The position numbers were made by a program, and so were the translations under genes. From NCBI GenBank assembly GCA_012519465.1, contig JAAYQD010000055.1, positions 1 to 14,621 of the forward strand: a stretch of 14,621 bases of DNA, in the 5' to 3' direction. The notes under the pieces were generated by a model that searched no databases, was not told the origin of the DNA, and saw only the letters and a list, made by a program, of their open reading frames with translations. The DNA is from Candidatus Cloacimonadota bacterium. GTDB lineage: Bacteria; Cloacimonadota; Cloacimonadia; Cloacimonadales; Cloacimonadaceae. Shown here piece by piece: positions 8,328 through 14,621 of the stretch. Position 1 is the stretch's first letter, and the number at the start of each line of letters is the position of its first letter.

Positions 8328-8924
8328 ATGGAAGTCACACAACGGCAAATGGATATCCTGAGGGCTGCGGTTAAGATCATAGCCAATCAAGGATTTCGCG
8401 AACTCACCACCAAAAACATGGCAAAAGAGCTCAACCTCACTGAAGCTGCTCTTTATCGCCATTTCAAAAGCAAGAATCATATTCTGCAAACGCTGCTCAA
8501 TTACTTTATGGAAATCAGTGCAGACTTCTTGAATTCTATCAATGAAAAGCAGGTTAGCCCATGGCAAAAAGTGGAGCTATTTATATCGAATAGGCTGCAG
8601 TTTTTCAAAGATGATCCTGATCTCTCTATTGTCCTTTTCTCTGAAGAGCTTTACAAAAATGATCCCTCCTTACAGGAACAACTGCGCAATATTATGTATC
8701 AACACCGAGACAGCATGACCGATCTTATCAGACAAGCACAGGCTCAGAATGAGATTAAAACCCCAATAGAAGCCAGCCAACTTTATATCATAATGATAGG
8801 CTCCATGCGCCATATTATCACTCAATGGAACGTGGGTACGCGCAACAATGACCTTATCAAGGAAGGCAACAAACTTCTGAGCACCATCCGAACCCTCTTT
8901 GACTTTAATAATTCCCACAAATAG
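8328..8924 (+). CDS. TetR/AcrR-family transcriptional regulator
   Basis: One-component DNA-binding regulator, 198 residues. The N-terminal three-helix DNA-binding domain is clear: ILRAAVKIIANQGF (10-23), then the helix-turn-helix LTTKNMAKELNLTEAALYRH (26-45), FKSKNHIL, and an amphipathic helix. The remainder is the helical ligand-binding/dimerisation half, too variable to indicate a ligand. The SD GAAGGAAGAAAG directly precedes the ATG at 8328. It is divergent from dnaN and followed after 82 nt by the cupin and hcp genes on the same strand. Likely targets are its own promoter and possibly cupin-hcp. It could also influence dnaN because the upstream region is shared, but I see no direct evidence for that. 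Confidence 0.93.
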   Translation: MEVTQRQMDILRAAVKIIANQGFRELTTKNMAKELNLTEAALYRHFKSKNHILQTLLNYFMEISADFLNSINEKQVSPWQKVELFISNRLQFFKDDPDLSIVLFSEELYKNDPSLQEQLRNIMYQHRDSMTDLIRQAQAQNEIKTPIEASQLYIIMIGSMRHIITQWNVGTRNNDLIKEGNKLLSTIRTLFDFNNSHK

Positions 8925-8950
8925 CCTTGCCCTTAGCTTCCACTACTCTT

Positions 8951-8979
8951 TTCCCCAAAATGCATTAAACTAATAATAT
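8951..8979 (+). promoter_or_regulatory. Weak promoter candidate for cupin-hcp
   Basis: In the 82-nt gap after the regulator, a -10-like TAATAT (8974-8979) sits 17 nt from a poor -35 match, TTCCCC (8951-8956). An AT-rich run and a strong SD (AAAGGAGAT) follow before the cupin ATG. Whether cupin-hcp has its own promoter or is read through from the regulator cannot be decided from this. I see no FNR/HcpR-type palindrome here. Confidence 0.22.
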
Positions 8980-9006
8980 AGATTATCAAAAAAAGGAGAT
9001 ACCCCA

Positions 9007-9324
9007 ATGTACAGTCGCACTTACAAAGACCTCGAGCCTGTTCTGAACGTGAACGGCTTGCATGGAGTAAAGCTCTACGTACATCCTGAAGGTGAAATTG
9101 TGCACCTTACCATCAGTCCCGGTGCTCACCTCAAAGCACATAAAACCCCCGTCAACGTCCTTTTCTACGTGTTGGAAGGCGAAGCCACCCTCCATATCGG
9201 TGATGAAGTTCAGACCTTCCCCAGAGATACTGCTGTGGATAGCCCCAAGGATATCCCACATGCTGTTACAAATAATGGCGATACAGATTTGCGCCTCTTA
9301 GTCATCAAAATGCCCAAACCCTAA
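9007..9324 (+). CDS. Small cupin-domain protein
   Basis: Single-domain cupin of 105 residues, a conserved beta-barrel fold; its function is not known. Cupin motif 1 is [22 protein letters not shown] (37-58) and motif 2 is [19 protein letters not shown] (71-89). Of the four classical metal ligands only H45 and H85 remain: the second His of HxH is Thr47, and the Glu position is Val51. The HKTPV-FYVLEGE pattern occurs in a recognisable cupin subgroup that I associate with anaerobes, so this may be the subgroup's norm rather than decay. The SD AGGAGAT lies 8 nt before the ATG. hcp follows after 23 nt, so the two are almost certainly cotranscribed, suggesting a role beside Hcp in redox or nitrosative stress. 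Confidence 0.88.
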   Translation: MYSRTYKDLEPVLNVNGLHGVKLYVHPEGEIVHLTISPGAHLKAHKTPVNVLFYVLEGEATLHIGDEVQTFPRDTAVDSPKDIPHAVTNNGDTDLRLLVIKMPKP

Positions 9325-9347
9325 ACCCTTCAAGGAGTAAAACAAAA

Positions 9348-10997
9348 ATGAGTATGTTCTGTTACCAGTGTCAAGAAACATCCCGCAACATCGGTTGCAC
9401 CATGCGCGGCGTCTGTGGAAAGTCGCCCGAATTGTGTCATCTCTTGGATCTCTCCATCCATGCCATGAAAGGAATTTCCTATGTATCAAAGGAACTCCTC
9501 AAGCACGACGTCTTCTATCCCCAGGACGGTTTGTTTGTGATGCAGGGCCTCTTCCGCACCATCACCAATGCAAACTGGGATGAAGAGCAAATCATTGCTT
9601 ACATCACAGAAGCCATCGCCCTGCGTGACAAGCGTAAAGAAGAGCTGTGCAAATTGCGCACCGACAAGTGTGCCAGCTGCCCCCCTGCCGTCAGCTTCCA
9701 CGTGGAGCCCAAGGATTATGAAGAATTTGGCAAATCCGTTGGCGTCCTTGCCACCGACAACGAAGACATCCGTTCCCTGCGTGAAACCATCATCTACGGC
9801 CTCAAAGGCATTGCCGCTTACGGCGATCATGCCGCCATGCTGGATTATGAAGATGAAGATATCTACAAATTCCTCCACGAAGCCCTGGCTGCCACCATCG
9901 ATGATAGCCTCAGCGCTGATGAACTCACTGCTCTCGTAGTCAAAACCGGTGAATATGCTGTGAAGGTGATGGACCTTTTGGATCGTGCCAATACCGAAAC
10001 CTACGGCGTTCCCGAACCCACCGTAGTCAATCTTGGCGTGGGCACCAATCCCGGCATCCTCGTCAGCGGTCACGATCTCAGAGACCTTGATGATCTGCTG
10101 CAACAGACCGAAGGACAAGGCGTGGACGTGTACACCCATGGCGAAATGTTGCCTGCTCACTACTATCCCGCTTTCAAAAAGTACAAACACTTCATTGGCA
10201 ACTACGGCTCCTCCTGGTGGCATCAGCTCAAGGAATTCCAGAGCTTCAACGGCCCCATCCTGATGACCACAAACTGCATCGTGCCCTTGCGCAAAGAGCA
10301 ACCCTACCTCGATCGTTTCTACACCACTGGCATGACCGGATACCCCGGCGCAGTCCATATTCCGGATCGTGAACCCGGCAAACAGAAAGATTTCAGCGGC
10401 ATCATCGCCCGTGCCAAACAGTGCCCCGCTCCCACAGAGCTGGAAACTGGCACCATCACCGGCGGATTCAACTATCGCACCGTGCTCGGCATGGCAGACA
10501 AAGTGATAGACGCCGTCAAATCCGGCGCCATCAAGAAATTTGTGGTAATGGCAGGCTGTGACGGACGCATGCCCAGCCGTCAATACTTTACCGACGTAGC
10601 CAAAAAACTGCCCAAGGACGCTGTGATCCTCACAGCAGGCTGCGCCAAGTACCGCTATATCAAAGAAGACCTCGGCGAAATTGATGGTATCCCCAGGGTG
10701 TTGGATGCAGGCCAATGCAACGACTCCTATTCCCTCGCCGTCATTGCCATCAAGCTCAAAGAAGCTTTTGGCCTCGAAGATATCAACGAATTGCCCTTGG
10801 CTTTCGATATCGCATGGTACGAACAAAAAGCCGTGGCAGTACTCCTTGCCCTGCTTTACCTCGGTTTCAAAAACATGCGCTTGGGTCCCACCCTCCCCGG
10901 ATTCCTCTCCCCCAACGTGGCTCAGGTGATTATCGATACCTTTGGCTTGCAACCCACTACTGATGCAGACGCTGACGTCGCAGACATGATGGCATAA
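9348..10997 (+). CDS. hcp: Hydroxylamine reductase / hybrid cluster protein (class I type)
   Basis: Hcp reduces hydroxylamine to ammonia in vitro; in E. coli it acts as a nitric oxide reductase. It is cytosolic. The protein is 549 residues. The N-terminal cluster motif is C5-x2-C8-x8-C17-x5-C23, the spacing of the [4Fe-4S] form found in strict anaerobes rather than the [2Fe-2S] E. coli form. All seven hybrid-cluster ligands are present: H242 (SGHD), E266 (THGEM), C310 (TTNC), C404 (MAGCDGR, the persulfide Cys), C432 (AGCAKY), C457 (GQCNDSY) and E492 (WYEQKA). Each is exactly two residues below the Desulfovibrio numbering. The SD GGAG lies 10 nt upstream. Codon use is strongly C-ending (GCC, ATC, CTC), unlike the genes to the right, which suggests high expression. 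No hcr reductase gene is adjacent, so the electron donor must lie elsewhere. Confidence 0.97.
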   Translation: MSMFCYQCQETSRNIGCTMRGVCGKSPELCHLLDLSIHAMKGISYVSKELLKHDVFYPQDGLFVMQGLFRTITNANWDEEQIIAYITEAIALRDKRKEELCKLRTDKCASCPPAVSFHVEPKDYEEFGKSVGVLATDNEDIRSLRETIIYGLKGIAAYGDHAAMLDYEDEDIYKFLHEALAATIDDSLSADELTALVVKTGEYAVKVMDLLDRANTETYGVPEPTVVNLGVGTNPGILVSGHDLRDLDDLLQQTEGQGVDVYTHGEMLPAHYYPAFKKYKHFIGNYGSSWWHQLKEFQSFNGPILMTTNCIVPLRKEQPYLDRFYTTGMTGYPGAVHIPDREPGKQKDFSGIIARAKQCPAPTELETGTITGGFNYRTVLGMADKVIDAVKSGAIKKFVVMAGCDGRMPSRQYFTDVAKKLPKDAVILTAGCAKYRYIKEDLGEIDGIPRVLDAGQCNDSYSLAVIAIKLKEAFGLEDINELPLAFDIAWYEQKAVAVLLALLYLGFKNMRLGPTLPGFLSPNVAQVIIDTFGLQPTTDADADVADMMA

Positions 10998-11025
10998 ACC
11001 CTAATTAACAAAACCTACAATAAAT

Positions 11026-11052
11026 GCGCGGACTTTTGTTCCGCGCTTTTTT
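11026..11052 (+). terminator. Intrinsic terminator after hcp
   Basis: A perfect 7-bp GC-rich stem, GCGCGGA (11026-11032) with TCCGCGC (11040-11046), closes a 7-nt loop and is followed by six T residues. It lies 28 nt after the hcp stop and ends the regulator-cupin-hcp transcription unit. Confidence 0.92.
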
Positions 11053-11362
11053 CATCCCCTAAAAAATCATCCCTCTATAATACATAGGGAAACGCGGACA
11101 GTTACTTGATAATTACGTTCACCACCGCCATATAACAAACACCTGGCTATGACGATACAAAATGTATGTAAACATTGATAGATGATATATATTGCTGCCC
11201 GTTGAAAGCTATGTTACTGCCAAAACAATCCCCCACCGACGCCAATTCCATAATCCATAAAAAGGTTTATTGATTCAATCAACGCAAAACAAGACTCTAA
11301 GGAGGATGGCAATTTTTTGATCGGAACTCATAGGCCAAAGGATGCAAACCCAAAAATAACTG

Positions 11363-11392
11363 TTGACAATTAGCATGCATTCTATGTAGTAT
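11363..11392 (+). promoter_or_regulatory. Promoter-like sequence, perfect -35 box
   Basis: TTGACA (11363-11368), an 18-nt spacer and TAGTAT (11387-11392, four of six bases of the consensus) make the best sigma70-type promoter in the gap. It points toward the small ORF at 11475 and the helicase gene at 11772. If it serves the helicase, the leader would be about 370 nt long. Confidence 0.35.
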
Positions 11393-11474
11393 GAATCTAT
11401 TACACTGATGGCATATGTAAGAATTACCAGATTATTGCCTAAGCCATTGTGAATATATTTCATTAGGAGCGCCC

Positions 11475-11630
11475 ATGGATTATCTGCAGGAAAAACGGTT
11501 GTCCACTGAGAAGAATTACACAACTGTCCAAATAAGTGATTATACTGCATATTTGTGTATTAGTTTTTTACCCTTTTCCTCTGAAATGAGGAGACCACAA
11601 GGCTCCATATTCTTGTTATTTAGGTGGTAG
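11475..11630 (+). CDS. Possible small protein of 51 residues (unrecognised)
   Basis: The ATG at 11475 has the SD-like AGGAGC seven bases upstream (TTAGGAGCGCCC) and is open for 51 codons to TAG at 11628. The protein starts MDYLQEKRLSTEKNYTTVQI, which is charged and plausible as coding. Its second half (SFLPFSSEMRRPQGSIFLLF) looks less so, and a frameshifted remnant is possible. It lies about 80 nt downstream of the promoter-like sequence at 11363 and 141 nt before the helicase gene. I do not recognise it; a spurious ORF remains a real alternative. Confidence 0.25.
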   Translation: MDYLQEKRLSTEKNYTTVQISDYTAYLCISFLPFSSEMRRPQGSIFLLFRW

Positions 11631-11771
11631 CATGACTTTAATGCATCTCATGACTCAGCCAAATCTCAAGTGTTAAATTATAATCCAGATGCGTGTTAAA
11701 ATAATAACAATAAGAACTCAAGCACGGTTATTTTGTTCCATAAGTAATGCATAGAGAATATGGAGGCTTAA

Positions 11772-14621
11772 ATGACGGCAATCCCCAAGGATAACATCAT
11801 CATCAAAGAGCTTGAATTAAATCGCAAGAGATTATTGGATTTAACAGGTCGTAACAGGCTTCTAAATTATCGTCCCAGCAAAGTAAAGACGATAGAATTT
11901 GTAAATAGTTCTTTTCAAGCCTTATACACAAACCTTGTGGAAAACGAACGAAAAATGGCTTTTCGAAGCTATTCACCTTCTATTGAACTGGATATTCTGG
12001 CAGCAGAATCTGTTGAAATAGACGATTCATATATCTATGTTGAGATCAAAAAGGAAGAGCTTCAGCCCAAACTTCACAAGATCAGCAAAATGGCTGAATC
12101 TTTCTTTGAGGAGCAAGGATATTCGATTCTATTCGTTGCAATCGGTTTTATTAGTTGGAGAGAGCAGGTATCTGAGGATTTTCAAAAATCTCCATTGGTT
12201 CTTATACCCGTTGAGTTGCGAAGAACCAGTATTGGGCAACCTTATCGGTTGAAATGGACTGGGGATGAGATCTTCTCAAATGTGTGTATCCTCGAAAAAT
12301 CCAAAGAATTAAACATAGAAATCCCAGAATATGTTTCCAGTGGTGATTCACAAAGTATAACCCACTATATGGAAGAAGTAAAACAGATCATCGAAAAAAA
12401 AGGCTGGTCATTGGAATCTAAGTGTTGTCTCGATTTCTTTAGCTTCACAAAGTTTGTTCTTTGGAAAGACTTGGATATTAATTCATGGGCTAAAGGAAGC
12501 GGACCACAAGATAATGAATTAATAAAAGCAACTCTGGATTCTTCCTCGGAAAACCAATCTGCCGCTTTGGAATTAAAAGACTACAATCATGAACTCGATA
12601 CCAGGGAAATCTACCATATCTTGGATGCTGATCCATCTCAGATTGCTGTTATTGAAGCTGTAAAGGGAGGGATGAATCTCGTCGTTGAAGGTCCTCCAGG
12701 AACGGGCAAATCCCAAACAATTGCCAACATCATTGCAGAGTTAATGGGTTCAGGCAAAAGTGTCCTCTTTGTTAGTGAAAAAATGGCTGCCTTGGAGGTT
12801 GTTAAGAGACGTCTGGAGATTGCCGGTTTGGGCGATTATTGTTTGGAACTCCATAGTAGAAAGACAAACAAAAAGGAATTCATCCACACCTTGACCAAAG
12901 CCTTTATGTTCCAAGAATATGAGGAACCCAAAATATATATGGGAAACTACACAAAACTGGAAAACCAAAGGAAACTGCTAAACGAATACGCCAAAACTAT
13001 TTCCAAACAAATCGGCGCCAAAGGTTTCTCAATTTATGAGCTTATAGGCTTGATAGAGCATGTCAAAAGGCATTTTGACGTTGTTGGAAGATCTTATACA
13101 ACGATTACCTTACCCCATGCCTCAGAAATCAATTCAGAAAGCTGGGATCAGGTGATTGATGAGTTATCCAATATAACTCTTTATGCCAAAAGAATCCAGA
13201 ATATCCGCAGCTTCAAAGATAATCCCTGGAAAGATACAGACCCTGTTTTCTTTCTCAGAGATGATATTGACAATTTTAAACAAAAGCTCACTAAAACCCA
13301 TACCTCCTGGCTGAATCTTAATGATTTGCTAAACAGGCTGGAATCCAAATTTGGCGTGGTGAAACAAAACAAGCTGAACATGCTGGATAATTCTCTGCAT
13401 GCAGCTTCACTACTGGAAAACATGAGGTCTGTAGGCAAAAAAGTCTTTTATAATAAATTATGGGAATCAGAAAACACAAAACCGCTCTCTATACTTCGAA
13501 ATCTGGAGAAGTTCAACAACGAGAGAGAACTCATCATGCTTGATCCCAATATAACTGTACCCGCTGCCGAAAACAGATGGGTGGAATACCTATCTTGCAT
13601 CAGCATTATTAGGAATCTCATTACCTTTATTCAAAGCCTCATCAAATATACAAACCTGATTTATGACGGCACTATTGGCCAATCAGAGGACTTCCTTTCT
13701 GCATGCAAATCAATTATTGATTCACCTTTCGAAAATATCGATTGCATGCTTAATCCCAAATGGAAAGACCTTTCATTGCCCCAAAAGTTAGTCGATTTGT
13801 TGGCTAAAACTCAATCCCAATATGAAAGTACAAAAAAATACTTCTCTACCGCTTTTTTGGATCAAGATAACCTGACAGTGATAGAGTCTTTTGACACCCT
13901 GAGAAACAGTAAGCTCAGGTTTCTAAATCTAACTTTCCGGAAAGCAAGGAAGATTATAAAACAACATCTGGTAGATAAAAATTCCTTGTCGAGTGCTACT
14001 CTCTCCGAACAGCTAAACTCTGCCAAAGAGTATTACCGTCTAAAATATGAGCTGTATAAATATCATGTGGATAGTAGGCTTTTGTTCGATTTACACTGGC
14101 GTGGATTGCAGAGCGATGTAAACATATTAAAGAGCATTATCAATTGGCAAAGAGAATTTATTCGCTTGGATGATTTGGGTTTCTTTTCCGACCATACTTA
14201 TGTAATCATGTGCGATAAACAAAAACCTCAGGAACTACTTGGCATTTTCGATAGATTTGCCGAGCTTCACCTATCCTCACAGCAAAGAATTAGCGACTTA
14301 AGCCGATCTGTTAGCCACAAAAGTAAAGAGGAGGATTCATACTCATCTTTGCTTGCTGCAGCGGTAAGACAGCTAAAATACATTAGAATCATCAAGAATG
14401 ACCCCATCGCCAAAAGTCTGTATGGATATCTATGGAATTCAATTGATACTCAAGAGGATGACCTGTTGTCCTTTCTTACCTGGCGTTCAGATTTTCTGAA
14501 GGCTATGGATGAAGGCCTGCTCAATTCTAAAGCTATTGATTTTCTCGATATTTCTCCCCACGATATCATTCCTATCCAAAAGGATTATAATGAATTAAAA
14601 AAATACCACGCTATTGTTGAC
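11772..14621 (+). CDS. DUF4011-domain superfamily 1 helicase, 3' end beyond window
   Basis: Large ATPase/helicase; 950 codons are present and the frame is still open at the window edge. The DUF4011 head is recognised from NRKRLLDLTGRNRLLNYRPSK (17-37) and probably extends to about residue 200. The helicase core begins with the Q-motif-like DPSQIAVIEAVKGG, Walker A GPPGTGKS (307-314) in NLVVEGPPGTGKSQTIANII, and motif Ia SVLFVSEKMAALEVVKRRLE (330-349). After about residue 375 the sequence is charged and helix-rich with no DExx or later motif up to 950. The core is therefore split by a very long insertion; motifs II-VI and any C-terminal nuclease domain (Vsr-like, DUF559 or DUF3320 in relatives) lie outside the window. 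The SD GGAGG is five bases before the ATG. Base composition is clearly AT-richer than the housekeeping genes. Family members are linked to anti-phage defence islands; a defence role here is inference. Confidence 0.9.
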   Translation, partial: MTAIPKDNIIIKELELNRKRLLDLTGRNRLLNYRPSKVKTIEFVNSSFQALYTNLVENERKMAFRSYSPSIELDILAAESVEIDDSYIYVEIKKEELQPKLHKISKMAESFFEEQGYSILFVAIGFISWREQVSEDFQKSPLVLIPVELRRTSIGQPYRLKWTGDEIFSNVCILEKSKELNIEIPEYVSSGDSQSITHYMEEVKQIIEKKGWSLESKCCLDFFSFTKFVLWKDLDINSWAKGSGPQDNELIKATLDSSSENQSAALELKDYNHELDTREIYHILDADPSQIAVIEAVKGGMNLVVEGPPGTGKSQTIANIIAELMGSGKSVLFVSEKMAALEVVKRRLEIAGLGDYCLELHSRKTNKKEFIHTLTKAFMFQEYEEPKIYMGNYTKLENQRKLLNEYAKTISKQIGAKGFSIYELIGLIEHVKRHFDVVGRSYTTITLPHASEINSESWDQVIDELSNITLYAKRIQNIRSFKDNPWKDTDPVFFLRDDIDNFKQKLTKTHTSWLNLNDLLNRLESKFGVVKQNKLNMLDNSLHAASLLENMRSVGKKVFYNKLWESENTKPLSILRNLEKFNNERELIMLDPNITVPAAENRWVEYLSCISIIRNLITFIQSLIKYTNLIYDGTIGQSEDFLSACKSIIDSPFENIDCMLNPKWKDLSLPQKLVDLLAKTQSQYESTKKYFSTAFLDQDNLTVIESFDTLRNSKLRFLNLTFRKARKIIKQHLVDKNSLSSATLSEQLNSAKEYYRLKYELYKYHVDSRLLFDLHWRGLQSDVNILKSIINWQREFIRLDDLGFFSDHTYVIMCDKQKPQELLGIFDRFAELHLSSQQRISDLSRSVSHKSKEEDSYSSLLAAAVRQLKYIRIIKNDPIAKSLYGYLWNSIDTQEDDLLSFLTWRSDFLKAMDEGLLNSKAIDFLDISPHDIIPIQKDYNELKKYHAIVD

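Larger units (their letters stand above)
11053..11771. other. 719-nt AT-rich stretch without a confident gene, between hcp and the DUF4011 helicase
   Basis: No reading frame here is convincing. A small imperfect hairpin (TCCCT..TAT / ATAGGGA, 11070-11090) sits near the left end. TTGATTCAATCAA (11270-11282) is a palindrome with a one-base centre, similar to but shorter than FNR/Dnr sites. A frame from 11254 to 11373 reads protein-like sequence (39 codons, e.g. DGNFLIGTHRPKDANPK) and contains the SD-like AAGGAGG at 11299-11305, with only a TTG (11317) as possible start; it may be a gene remnant. A perfect -10 hexamer TATAAT is at 11679-11684 without a good -35. The 51-codon ORF and the promoter at 11363 are listed separately. 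I see no tRNA, transposase or clear att repeat. Confidence 0.5.

Noticed and set aside
9486..10952. A 488-codon open frame antisense to hcp
   Set aside because: hcp has all family motifs and ligands; the antisense frame stays open because of the C-ending codon bias of hcp, and it has no recognisable domain.
11270..11282. FNR/Dnr-like palindrome TTGATTCAATCAA
   Set aside because: The centre is one base too short for the family consensus and it lies downstream of hcp, not before it.
11275..11550. A 91-codon minus-strand ORF in the gap
   Set aside because: No SD, odd composition rich in Tyr, Ile and Cys, no recognisable motif; likely chance in AT-rich DNA.
13181..13438. Minus-strand ORF of 85 codons inside the helicase gene
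   Set aside because: It is a shadow of the continuous DUF4011-helicase frame, without an independent start signal.

Overview
The window fits a chromosomal segment of an anaerobic, probably Gram-negative bacterium of moderate GC content. Its left and middle parts (1-8107) are a compact set of housekeeping genes, all on the minus strand. Next comes a plus-strand regulator/stress module (8328-10997) that ends in a clear terminator. The right end (11056-14621) is visibly AT-richer and looks like the start of an accessory region. Hybrid cluster protein (Hcp), a cupin of a type I associate with anaerobes, and a lipoprotein PotD fit an anaerobe. A Cloacimonadota-like lineage is possible, but nothing here settles the taxon.

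Minus strand, in transcription order: dnaN (beta clamp) - recF - UMF1/Atg22-type MFS transporter - potD-like polyamine-binding lipoprotein - aspS - purN - mtaB (cut by the window edge). The seven genes are very tightly spaced: 3 nt, ATGA overlap, 9 nt, 23 nt, 34-nt overlap, ATGA overlap. They probably form one operon with translational coupling, mixing replication/repair, transport, tRNA charging, purine synthesis and tRNA modification. dnaA is not next to dnaN. RecF uses a TTG start and carries an unusual Gly-to-Val change in its Walker A loop.

Plus strand: a TetR/AcrR regulator is transcribed divergently from dnaN. The shared intergenic region holds repeated TTTACTnnCC-like motifs and a 20-bp imperfect palindrome just before the regulator. 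Downstream are a small cupin and hcp (hydroxylamine/NO reductase, all metal-cluster ligands present), 23 nt apart and closed by a strong intrinsic terminator. The module is plausibly a regulated response to nitrosative or redox stress.

From 11056 to 11771 there is no confident gene. The stretch contains a promoter-like sequence with a perfect -35 box, a 51-codon ORF with a good ribosome binding site, and a short protein-like fragment without a proper start. At 11772 a large DUF4011-superfamily 1 helicase gene begins and runs off the window after 950 codons. It has the DUF4011 head, Walker A and motif Ia, then about 600 residues with no further helicase motif. Such proteins are associated with defence islands, and whatever system it belongs to lies mostly to the right of this window.
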